From Streptomyces atriruber (GTDB lineage: Bacteria; Actinomycetota; Actinomycetes; Streptomycetales; Streptomycetaceae): 51,538 nt of DNA. Shown here in pieces: positions 40,303-50,421 of this stretch. The DNA lies in contig NZ_LIPN01000026.1 in assembly GCF_001418325.1 (NCBI RefSeq), positions 1 through 51,538 on the forward strand. Direction: 5' to 3'. The notes beneath the pieces are model-generated. The model ran no database searches. It had not been told where the DNA came from and saw nothing but the letters and a program-made list of their open reading frames with translations. The number at the start of each line of letters is the position of its first letter. The first letter of the stretch is position 1. A program made the translations under genes and the position numbers.

Positions 40303-40322
40303 GGGGCCTTGCCGCAAGCCCC
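40303..40322 (-). promoter_or_regulatory. Rifamycin-associated element (RAE) upstream of helR
   Basis: On the reverse strand the sequence reads GGGGCTTGCGGCAAGGCCCC, an inverted repeat identical, as I remember it, to the RAE found before rifamycin-inactivation genes and helR in actinomycetes. It lies in the helR leader, between a TATAGC -10-like hexamer (40330-40335) and the start codon, so it is probably transcribed. RAE-linked genes are induced by sub-inhibitory rifamycins. Confidence 0.88.
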
Positions 40323-40378
40323 CCTGTGCGCTATAAGTTGAAAGTGGCAAGAGGTGGGATTCCCCTCTTGCCTTTGTT

Positions 40379-40484
40379 GTGTGCGGGATCGGACCCCCGC
40401 TGTGTGCGGGATCGGAACCGCTGCTCGCGGGATCGGTCCCGTGGTGCACGGGCTTCGGACCCGTGGTGCACGGGCTTCGGTCCC
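40379..40484. repeat. Imperfect tandem repeat, five units of 18-23 bases
   Basis: Units start at 40379, 40402, 40423, 40441 and 40463 and share a GC(A)CGGG-TCGG core. Units 4 and 5 (GTGGTGCACGGGCTTCGG followed by ACCC or TCCC) differ at a single base. The array occupies the space between divergent helR and the NAGS-like gene. It may be a multi-site operator, or simply an expandable spacer between two differently controlled promoters. Confidence 0.7.
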
Positions 40485-40567
40485 TTCTTCCTCCTCTCCC
40501 CGGCTCCCTCCACCTCCCTCCGCGAGCTTCGGCACGTCTCAGGATCCATGCCGGTTGGACTCAAAAC

Positions 40568-40586
40568 TTAGGTAAGGCTAGCCTTA
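40568..40586. promoter_or_regulatory. Iron box upstream of the NAGS-like gene
   Basis: TTAGGTAAGGCTAGCCTTA matches the iron-box consensus at 16 of 19 positions and is almost a perfect palindrome. It lies 53 bases upstream of the TTG start of the GNAT gene. Its presence places that gene in the same iron regulon as the cch genes. Confidence 0.82.
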
Positions 40587-40638
40587 TCTCGCTTGTCTTC
40601 GATCGTGGAACCATCGTGGAACCGAGGAAGGTACAGCC

Positions 40639-41181
40639 TTGATCACGGCTACGCCGCGCCCTGCCCCGCTGCACGCACCCCCCGCAGGGGTTCCCGACGG
40701 GCCGCCCGCGGTGCGCTCCGCCCGCGAGGAGGACGCCGCCGCACTCGTCGCCCTGTCCCAGCCCTTCGTGCGCTCGGGGGCACTGCGGGAGCGGCCCGCC
40801 TCGCTCTACTCCGCCCACGCCGCCGACTTCCTCGTCGCGGACGCGGACGTGAGCGTGCCGGGAGGACCGCTGGAGGGCTGCGTGGGCCTGCGAGTGCACC
40901 CGGCCGATCCGGCGACGGGCCGCGGGGCCGCGGGCGTTCTGTACAACTTCTGCGTGGCCGGGCACCAGCAGGGCCGCGGCGTGGGAGCCGGACTCATGCG
41001 CGCCGCACTGGCCGTGGCCCGCGCCAAGTCGCTCGGTGCGCTGTTCACGGCGACGACGGGCGGGGGCGACCTGTTCCTCCGGTACGGGTTCGCGCCGACG
41101 GCCGCGCGCGTGGCGCCCCCGGCGTGGGCGAACTCCCTCGATCCGCGGCGCAACGCGCTGATACTCGCGAGGAGTTTGTGA
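40639..41181 (+). CDS. GNAT acetyltransferase, probable N-acetylglutamate synthase
   Basis: A 180-residue single-domain GNAT. Motif A is FCVAGHQQGRGVGAGLM (about residues 100-116), followed by LGALFTATTGGGDLFLRYGF and a C-terminal RRNALILARSL. The layout resembles the GNAT domain of ArgA-type N-acetylglutamate synthases: VRSAREEDAAALVAL..., then a GALRERPASLYSAHAADFLVA stretch, and a final Asn-x-L-I-L-type strand. If right, it makes N-acetylglutamate from glutamate and acetyl-CoA, the first step to ornithine. TTG 40639 is used because GAGGAAGG lies 7 bases upstream. It has an iron box and converges on argB. A generic GNAT remains possible. Confidence 0.65.
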   Translation: MITATPRPAPLHAPPAGVPDGPPAVRSAREEDAAALVALSQPFVRSGALRERPASLYSAHAADFLVADADVSVPGGPLEGCVGLRVHPADPATGRGAAGVLYNFCVAGHQQGRGVGAGLMRAALAVARAKSLGALFTATTGGGDLFLRYGFAPTAARVAPPAWANSLDPRRNALILARSL

Positions 41182-41231
41182 CGGTACGACCGACGTGCTG
41201 ACGCGACGCCACATCGGCGTCACACATGCCG

Positions 41232-41263
41232 CTCCCGCCCCGGTTCACCTCCCGGGGCGGGAG
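41232..41263. terminator. Strong bidirectional hairpin terminator
   Basis: A perfect 12-base stem: CTCCCGCCCCGG (41232-41243) pairs with CCGGGGCGGGAG (41252-41263) around an 8-base loop. It sits between the converging stops of the NAGS-like gene (41181) and argB (41298) and should terminate both transcripts. Confidence 0.85.
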
Positions 41264-41297
41264 TCGTCGTCTGCACGTCAGCGCCCGCCCGTGCCCG

Positions 41298-42227
41298 TCA
41301 GACGGTGCACTCGTCGTGCGCGGGGCTTCCGCCGCGATCGGCATCCGCGTCGGGAACCACCGTGGTGCCGGGACTGGTCTCGCCGAGCACGCCGCGCACC
41401 ACCGCGTGCGGCACTCGCCCGTCGAGCACGTGCGCCTTGCGCACGCCACCGCGAACGGCCCGCAGACATCCCTCCATCTTCGGCAGCATCCCGCTCGCGA
41501 GTCCCGGCAGCAGTTCGTCCAGCGCGTCCGCCGTCAGGCGCTCGATCACCTCGGTGCTGTGCGGCCAGTTCGCGTACAGCCCCTCGACATCGGTGAGCAT
41601 CACGAGGCGTTCGGCGTCGAGCGCCACGGCCAGGGCCGACGCGGCGAGGTCGGCGTTGACGTTGTAGACCTGCCCGTCCTCGCCGCGTGCCACGGGGGAG
41701 ACGACCGGTATGTGGCCCTGCTCCAGGAGCGCACGTACGGTGTCCGGGTTCACCTTCACGATGTCGCCGACGAGACCGATGTCCACCGGCCGGTCGTCCA
41801 CCCAGGCGGCCCGTCGTACGGCTGTCATCGTGTGCGCGTCCTCGCCCGTCATGCCGACGGCGAACGGTCCGTGGGCGTTGATGTGGCCGACCAACTCCCG
41901 CTGGACCCGGCCGGTCAGCACCATGCGGACCACCTCCATGGTCTCCGGGGTGGTCACCCGCAGACCCGCCGCGAACCGGGTCTCCAGGCCGAGGCGGTCG
42001 AGCATCGCGTTGATCTGCGGGCCGCCTCCGTGGACGACGACGGGGCGCAGGCCCGCCTGCCACAGTTCGACGACGTCCCGGGCGAACGCCCGCTGCAGGT
42101 CCGCGTCCACCATGGCGTGCCCGCCGAACTTGACGACGACCACGCTGCCTTGCATGCCCTCCGCGCGGAGGACGGCCTCGGCGTCTTCGGGGTCCTCGGG
42201 CTTCTGCTCCCTGACGGCCGTTCGCAT
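41298..42227 (-). CDS. argB: N-acetylglutamate kinase, probably arginine-insensitive paralogue
   Basis: A 309-residue amino-acid kinase. It has [13 protein letters not shown] (phosphate-binding, about residue 30), [14 protein letters not shown] (about 65), [30 protein letters not shown] (about 185) and [13 protein letters not shown] (about 245). It phosphorylates N-acetylglutamate. The C-terminal arginine-site motif, usually H-x2-L-L-E-x-F-T-x2-G-x-G-T, reads [15 protein letters not shown] here: Glu becomes Gly and the first Gly becomes Ser. The N-terminal helix is also atypical. Loss of arginine feedback is therefore likely. ATG 42227 follows GTAGGGG; a GTG at 42248 overlaps the argJ stop. 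Confidence 0.9.
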   Translation of the reverse strand: MRTAVREQKPEDPEDAEAVLRAEGMQGSVVVVKFGGHAMVDADLQRAFARDVVELWQAGLRPVVVHGGGPQINAMLDRLGLETRFAAGLRVTTPETMEVVRMVLTGRVQRELVGHINAHGPFAVGMTGEDAHTMTAVRRAAWVDDRPVDIGLVGDIVKVNPDTVRALLEQGHIPVVSPVARGEDGQVYNVNADLAASALAVALDAERLVMLTDVEGLYANWPHSTEVIERLTADALDELLPGLASGMLPKMEGCLRAVRGGVRKAHVLDGRVPHAVVRGVLGETSPGTTVVPDADADRGGSPAHDECTV

Positions 42228-42244
42228 GTCTGCCCCTACTCCGT

Positions 42245-45193
<2,949 letters not shown>

Positions 45194-45251
45194 GGGTGTT
45201 TTCCCTCCCCTGATGACGCGCGCACCGCTGGGTCCGAACTGCGAATTGACC

Positions 45252-45270
45252 TTAGCTTAGCCTAACCTAA
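45252..45270. promoter_or_regulatory. Iron box for the isochorismatase-argCJB operon
   Basis: On the reverse strand this reads TTAGGTTAGGCTAAGCTAA, 18 of 19 matches to the consensus and the best box in the window. It lies 59 bases upstream of the isochorismatase-like start. It predicts that the entire operon including argC, argJ and argB is derepressed when iron is scarce. Confidence 0.88.
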
Positions 45271-45378
45271 TTAGCACTGGGGTTGAGGTGGAGGCGGCGG
45301 TCCGCGGTTCGCGCGGCGGCTGTGTGTGGCGCAATTGTGTACGCGGGGGACGGAGTTGGTCGGGGCGAGCTCGTGAAG

Positions 45379-45439
45379 CTGTGGATAAGTGTTGGCGTGC
45401 TCCTGACGTTGGCGTGCCCCTGGCCGGAGTTATCCACAG
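45379..45439. promoter_or_regulatory. Inverted pair of DnaA-box-like sequences
   Basis: CTGTGGATAA (45379-45388) and TTATCCACAG (45430-45439) form a perfect 10-base inverted repeat with 41 bases between. Each contains TTATCCACA, the strict DnaA-box consensus. The pair sits about 40 bases upstream of the DUF4192 gene. It could be a small DnaA-binding site or an operator for an unknown regulator. Confidence 0.6.
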
Positions 45440-45478
45440 GGCCAACCGGAACTCTGCGCTTCGCGGGAGAGTCGGCGC

Positions 45479-46981
45479 ATGACGAACCACAGCGAAGCGG
45501 CGGGTCCGCTCGATCCCAACGAATCCGTCCGTCCCGATGGCCCGGCCCAGCGGCCCGGCGGTCCGGTCCAGCGGTCTGGCGGTCCGGTGCCCCGTCCCGG
45601 TGAGCAGGCGCCCCGTCCCGGCGACTCGTTCGACGAGCCGGTGGTCACGCTGCGCACCCCGGCCGAACTGGCCGATGCCCTGCCGTATTTGCTCGGGTTC
45701 ACGCCCGAGGAGAGCATCGTGCTCATCGCGCTGCACGGCGAGCGGGGACGGTTCGGCGGCCGCGTGCGCCTCGGCGTCCCCGAGCGCGCGGAGGACTGGC
45801 CGTGTGTCGCGGAGCAGCTGGCCCAGTGTCTGGTGGGCGGTTGCGAGAGGAGGGGAGCGCGTCCTGAAGGCGTCGTCGCCTTCCTCTGTCAGGAGCCCGT
45901 GGGCGCGGAGACCGGGCAGCAGGTCGTGGAGCGTCTGCGCCCGCTGGCCCAGGTGCTGCGCACGGCGTGCGGCCGCCTGGACGTGCCGGTCTTCGAAGTC
46001 GTGTGCATCTCGCAGGGCCGCTTCTGGACGTACTGCTGCCCGGACACGCGGTGCTGTCCTCCGGAGGGCATCCCCCTGCTCAGGCCGGGCACCTCGGTCC
46101 TGGCCGCCGCCGCGACGTACATGGGGGTGCAGCCGGGCGCCACACAGGGCGAGATGAGGGGACGGCTCACCCCGTGGGGGACCGCGGCGGCGACGGACCA
46201 GGAGCGGGCACTCGACGCGGCGAGCCTCGAACTCCTCCCCAGGATGCTGCGCGAGGCGGCTCAGCTGGCGGCTCAAGCGGCGGCTGAAGAGGCGACTGAA
46301 GGGGCGGCTCAAGACGGAGCCCAAGGCGCGGGTCAATACGCGGGCCGATTCGGCGACCTGGGCGAGATCTGCGAGGAGGGAGAGGGCGTCGCCGCGGAGA
46401 CGCTCGATCTGGCGCGCCGGATCATGGCACGCCTGGACGCGGCGCCCCCGGCATCGGGCCCCCTCGAAGCGGACAACAGGGACGACGAGCTGATCGCACA
46501 CGACGAGGCGGCCGCACTCATCTTCGGCCTCCAGGTCCCCACGACCCGCGATCGTGCGGCGGAGTGGATGGAGGGCGCCGAAGGGCCGCCCGCGCTGCGG
46601 CTCTGGCGGGCCCTGTCCCGACGCTGCGTCGGGGCGTACGCGGAGTACGCGGCCGCGCCACTGGCCCTCGCCGGCTGGGTCGCCTGGTCCCTCGGCGACC
46701 TCGCCGAAGGCCAGGAGGCCCTGGGCATGGCACTGAGCGCCGACTCCCGATACGCCTTCGCCCTGCTCCTCAACCGCGCCTGCAACGACGACATGGACCC
46801 GGAGTCGATCCGCCGCTGTCTGCGACGCAAGCGTGAGGCCCATGACGGTGCTTCTCCCCGGCCCGGCCGCCGACGTCGGCCGCGCTCCGCACCTGGAGTC
46901 CCTCGGGCTTCCGGCGGCCCGGGCAAGGGCCCGCGGAGCCGCCGCCGCGTCGCCCGGCGCCTCGCGAGGGGCGGCCGATGA
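45479..46981 (+). CDS. DUF4192-family protein
   Basis: A 500-residue soluble protein. Residues 1-50 are a low-complexity Pro/Gly/Arg tail with a repeated RPGGPVQR-like unit. The DUF4192 domain begins VVTLRTPAELADALPYLLGFTPEESIVLIAL, the family hallmark, and continues through a central part with six cysteines within about 80 residues (CQEP, CGR, CIS, CCPDTRCCPP). The C-terminal part (ALRLWRALSRRCVGAYAEYAAAPLALAGW) is helical. The family is widespread in actinobacteria, with no known function. ATG 45479 is preceded by GGGAGAG. Confidence 0.88.
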   Translation: MTNHSEAAGPLDPNESVRPDGPAQRPGGPVQRSGGPVPRPGEQAPRPGDSFDEPVVTLRTPAELADALPYLLGFTPEESIVLIALHGERGRFGGRVRLGVPERAEDWPCVAEQLAQCLVGGCERRGARPEGVVAFLCQEPVGAETGQQVVERLRPLAQVLRTACGRLDVPVFEVVCISQGRFWTYCCPDTRCCPPEGIPLLRPGTSVLAAAATYMGVQPGATQGEMRGRLTPWGTAAATDQERALDAASLELLPRMLREAAQLAAQAAAEEATEGAAQDGAQGAGQYAGRFGDLGEICEEGEGVAAETLDLARRIMARLDAAPPASGPLEADNRDDELIAHDEAAALIFGLQVPTTRDRAAEWMEGAEGPPALRLWRALSRRCVGAYAEYAAAPLALAGWVAWSLGDLAEGQEALGMALSADSRYAFALLLNRACNDDMDPESIRRCLRRKREAHDGASPRPGRRRRPRSAPGVPRASGGPGKGPRSRRRVARRLARGGR

Positions 46982-47149
46982 CCGCGCACGAGCTGTGGGC
47001 CACATGGTCGGCTTACCGCGCGGGGGCGTGACTTGGCGCAGGTTCCGCCCGTTCACCTGAGTGGCGGTACCCCCGGCCGGGTCGCACCGCCGTAGACACG
47101 CAAACGACAGACACCGCAGACACCGCAGACGACGCAAAAGAAGCTGCCC

Positions 47150-49330
47150 ATGTCTCTTCCCGCTCCGTCTTCCGACTTCGACAGCTTCGACAGATTCGGT
47201 AGAGCCGACAGATCCCTCGGATCCGGCAGATCCGAGGGATCCGAGGGATCTGAGAGACCCGACAGGCCGGACAGGTTCGACGCGTCCCCATCCCTGTCCT
47301 CGCCTATGGCTATGCCTACGCCAGCGTTCTCGCCCCCGCGCACGCGCCCATCACCCTCACCGGCCCCCGAGCCCCGCAGGGTCCGTGAACTCCCGCCCGC
47401 GCACACCGCGCTGATCTGCGTCGCCCTGCCCGCTCTCGCGATCTCCACGGACGAGGGGCAGTTGACCGGTCGCGGGCTGGAAGGGTTCTATCGCGCGGGG
47501 CGCCGGACCCTGTCCCGCTGCCACGTGCGGGTGGCGGGGCGCGACCCGGTCGCCGTGCAGGCCCGCATGCTCTCCGCGGACCGCGCCCGGTTCGTCGCGA
47601 CGCTCCGTCTCTCGACGGACGGCGGCCCCGACCCGGAGGTCGTCGTCGAGCGGATCCGGCACGCGGACGGCACGGAGCGGATCACCTTGCACAGCGCTTC
47701 CGGGCGCCCCCTCCGGCTGCCCCTCGAAGTCTCGCTCGGCACCGACCTCGCGGAGGTGGGCGCGGTCGCCTCGGGCCTGGCGGGACCCGAACTGCCCGCC
47801 AGCGTGCACGACTCCGGCATGCGGTGGTCCTCCGCCACGGCGCACTGCGTCGTCACGGCCGACCCCGCACCCGCGGATGCCCTGGCCTCCGCGGGGCTGC
47901 TGCGCTGGGAGGTGGACCTGCCGCCTGGCGCCTCCCGGAGCGTCGAGCTGAGGGTGCGGCCCGATGGGGCGGGGCCCGTCCGCGCCGCGGGGCACGGTGC
48001 GCTGCGCTCGGCCGCCGGGGCGCGGGCGGTCGGCGACGACCCGCGGGTCCAGCCGCTCCTCGCCCGGTCCGTCGAGGACCTGCAGGCGTTGCTGCTCCGC
48101 GATCCCGAGCACCCGGCCGACCTGTATCCGGCCGCGGGAGCGCCGTGGCGCTGCGGTCTCGCGCCGGCCGAGGCGCTGGCCGCCGCCCGCATGGCACTGC
48201 CGCTGGGCACGCGCATCGCCGCGGGGACGCTGCGTACTCTCGCCCGCAGCCAAGTCGAGGGATCAGGCCCCCGGTCGGGCCTGATCCCGGGGCCGCTCCG
48301 GGACGCGGGCCCACACCTGCCGCCCGGCTGCACGGGCACCGAGGCGACCCTGCTCTTTCCGGTGCTCCTCGCGGAAGCCTGGCGCTGGGGGCTCCCCGGG
48401 CAGGAGGTCGAGGAACTGCTGCCCGCGGCGGAGCGGTGCCTGGAGTGGCTGCGCACCTCCGTCGGCGACGGCATCTTCCTGCCCGACGTCCGCTCGGCGG
48501 GAATCGCGCGCGGCGAAGTCCAGGCGCACGCGCACCGGGCCGCACTGCTGGGCGCCGACCTGCTCGACGCGCACGGCCGCGGGGATCCCATGGGCCTGCG
48601 CCAGTGGGCGGCGCGGTTGCGGTCCGCCTTCCGGGAGCAGTTCTGGGTGGACGACCGGGCCGGTGGCAGGCCGGCCGCCGCCCGCCTGGCCGACGGGAGG
48701 CTCGTGCCGCACCTCACCTCGGGAGCGGCCCACCTCCTGGACACCGGCCTGCTCGGATCGGGGACGCTCGCCTCCGGACTGCTCGACAAGGTCAGCACCG
48801 AGCAGCTCGCCCGGCTGTTCGGCGGACCCGTCATGGACTCCGGGTGGGGGCTGCGCAGCCTTGGGGCGAAGGAGGCCGCGTACAACCCGTTCGGGCACCG
48901 GGGCGGAGCGGTCCGCGTGCAGGAGACGGCCGTCGCCGTCACGGGACTGGCGGCGGCGGGGTACGAGAAGGAGGCGAGCTCGCTCCTGCGCGGCCTGTTG
49001 TCCGCGGCCGAGTGCTTCGGGCACCGGCTGCCCGAGATGTACGCGGGGGAGCAGCGCACGGAAGGCGGAGCTCCGCTGCCGCACCCCGCGGCCTGCCGCC
49101 CGGCGGCCACCGCCGCGGCCGCCGGGATCCACGTCCTCGCGGCGCTCGCCGGGATCCGGCCCGACGCGCCCGCGGGCACGGTGAAGCTGACTCCGGTCCG
49201 CAGCGCCCCGCTGGGAGAGCTGGGGCTGAGTGCGCTCAGCGTCGCGGGAGCCCCGTTCTCCGTACGCGTGAGCAGGCTCGGCCTCGCCATGGTCGAGGAG
49301 GCCGCCGACGGGCTGCAGTTGGGGGTGTGA
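47150..49330 (+). CDS. Glycogen-debranching N-terminal-domain / glucosidase-like protein
   Basis: A 726-residue soluble protein. Residues 1-85 are low complexity (Ser/Asp/Arg/Pro). Then comes a glycogen-debranching N-terminal domain (about 90-280, STDEGQLTGRGLEGFYRAGRRTLSRC) and an (alpha/alpha)6-type C-terminal domain with FPVLLAEAWRWGLPGQEVEELLPAAERCLEWL and NPFGHRGGAVRVQETAVAV. It fits the actinobacterial group related to amylo-alpha-1,6-glucosidases, but I cannot confirm catalytic acids, and the substrate is unknown. The start is uncertain: ATG 47150 has only a weak RBS, and ATG 47306/47312 are in frame nearer the conserved part. Confidence 0.78.
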   Translation: MSLPAPSSDFDSFDRFGRADRSLGSGRSEGSEGSERPDRPDRFDASPSLSSPMAMPTPAFSPPRTRPSPSPAPEPRRVRELPPAHTALICVALPALAISTDEGQLTGRGLEGFYRAGRRTLSRCHVRVAGRDPVAVQARMLSADRARFVATLRLSTDGGPDPEVVVERIRHADGTERITLHSASGRPLRLPLEVSLGTDLAEVGAVASGLAGPELPASVHDSGMRWSSATAHCVVTADPAPADALASAGLLRWEVDLPPGASRSVELRVRPDGAGPVRAAGHGALRSAAGARAVGDDPRVQPLLARSVEDLQALLLRDPEHPADLYPAAGAPWRCGLAPAEALAAARMALPLGTRIAAGTLRTLARSQVEGSGPRSGLIPGPLRDAGPHLPPGCTGTEATLLFPVLLAEAWRWGLPGQEVEELLPAAERCLEWLRTSVGDGIFLPDVRSAGIARGEVQAHAHRAALLGADLLDAHGRGDPMGLRQWAARLRSAFREQFWVDDRAGGRPAAARLADGRLVPHLTSGAAHLLDTGLLGSGTLASGLLDKVSTEQLARLFGGPVMDSGWGLRSLGAKEAAYNPFGHRGGAVRVQETAVAVTGLAAAGYEKEASSLLRGLLSAAECFGHRLPEMYAGEQRTEGGAPLPHPAACRPAATAAAAGIHVLAALAGIRPDAPAGTVKLTPVRSAPLGELGLSALSVAGAPFSVRVSRLGLAMVEEAADGLQLGV
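47211..47241. repeat. 13-base inverted repeat at the 5' end of the debranching-like gene
   Basis: GATCCCTCGGATC (47211-47223) and GATCCGAGGGATC (47229-47241) are perfect reverse complements separated by 5 bases. A further CGAGGGATC copy follows at 47242-47250. The element lies in the low-complexity first 35 codons of the predicted gene, or in its leader if translation starts at 47306. Confidence 0.65.
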
Positions 49331-49442
49331 CCCTGCCCCACGCGCAGCGACGGTGCACGGACGGACGGACCCGCGGATCAGGCGACCCGGGTGGAGGAGC
49401 GACGGGAAGCAACCGGACAGCAATGGGTGAAGGAGGTGTTTA

Positions 49443-49457
49443 TCGTCAAGCAGACGA
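49443..49457. promoter_or_regulatory. Candidate NrtR operator
   Basis: TCGTC-AAGCA-GACGA is a perfect 5-base inverted repeat with a 5-base spacer, flanked by TTA on the left and CTA on the right. It resembles the GTC-N5-GAC core I recall for NrtR boxes. It lies immediately upstream of the ATG at 49471 of an NrtR-like gene, which suggests autoregulation. Confidence 0.5.
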
Positions 49458-49470
49458 CTATGATCGCGGC

Positions 49471-50232
49471 ATGTCGCCCTACGACCCGTCGGCCTTCCCG
49501 CCCTTCGCAGTCACCGTCGACCTGGTCGTGCTGACCGTGCGTCGGCACGCGCTCTGTGCGCTGGCCGTACGGCGCGGTGAGCAGCCGTTCCAGGGACGTT
49601 GGGCGCTGCCCGGCGGGTTCGTGCGCGCCGATGAGGACCTGTCGTCGGCGGCCGCACGCGAACTGAGCGAGGAAACGGGCCTGTGCGCGCACGCGCCCGA
49701 CGCCCCGGCCCAGGCCAACGGAGCGCATCTCGAACAGCTCGCCACGTACGGCGACCCGAAGCGTGACCCGCGCATGCGCGTGGTCAGCGTCGCCCATCTC
49801 GCGCTCGCTCCCGACCTGCCCGCGCCGCGAGCGGGCGGCGACGCGAACAGCGCCCGCTGGGCCCCGGTGGAAGCCCTGCTCAAGCAGGGGGGATACGGCC
49901 GCGAGGACGAACAGGCGGCACCCCTGGCCTTCGACCACGCCCAGATCCTCGCCGACGGCGTGGAGCGCGCCCGCTCCAAGATCGAGTACTCCTCGTTGGC
50001 CACGGCCTTCTGTCCACCGGAGTTCACGGTCGGCGAGCTGCGGAGGGTGTACGAGGCCGTGTGGGGCGTCGTCCTCGACCCGCGCAACTTCCACCGCAAG
50101 GTCACGGGTACCCCCGGCTTCCTCGTGCCCACCGGCGGGACCACCACCCGGCAGGGCGGGCGACCCGCCCAGCTCTTCCGCGCGGGCGGTGCGACGCTCC
50201 TCAACCCGCCGATGCTGCGCCCCGAAGTCTGA
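49471..50232 (+). CDS. NrtR-like Nudix-domain transcriptional regulator
   Basis: A 253-residue protein. The N-terminal Nudix domain has the complete catalytic box G-x5-E-x7-R-E-x2-E-E-x-G (GGFVRADEDLSSAAARELSE and on, about residues 48-70). The C-terminal third (FTVGELRRVYEAVWGVVLDPRNFHRKVTGTPGFL) is a winged-helix domain typical of NrtR, a regulator of NAD metabolism that senses ADP-ribose. The intact Nudix box suggests hydrolase activity is retained. ATG 49471 is preferred; ATG 49423 is also in frame but would place the candidate operator inside the gene. No NAD-biosynthesis gene is adjacent, so targets must lie elsewhere. Confidence 0.82.
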   Translation: MSPYDPSAFPPFAVTVDLVVLTVRRHALCALAVRRGEQPFQGRWALPGGFVRADEDLSSAAARELSEETGLCAHAPDAPAQANGAHLEQLATYGDPKRDPRMRVVSVAHLALAPDLPAPRAGGDANSARWAPVEALLKQGGYGREDEQAAPLAFDHAQILADGVERARSKIEYSSLATAFCPPEFTVGELRRVYEAVWGVVLDPRNFHRKVTGTPGFLVPTGGTTTRQGGRPAQLFRAGGATLLNPPMLRPEV

Positions 50233-50421
50233 CGGTCGAGCTCGGCGTCACCTGCTGATCCTCGGGGATCGGGCTGCTCGGTGGACACCAGTGGCCCACA
50301 CCCTGACCGAAAAGCCGCAAATGTCGCGTTATCTTGCTGCAGTACCCACGGGGTTCGTCCGTCCCCGATCCGGCGGACGGGCCCCGGCCGCCGAGCGGTC
50401 GCACATCCTGCGAGAGAAGCG

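Noticed and set aside
46978..47031. A 17-residue frame (MTAHELWATWSAYRAGA) starting with ATGA overlap at the DUF4192 stop
   Set aside because: The overlap looks like translational coupling, but the peptide is too short to judge and no family is recognisable.
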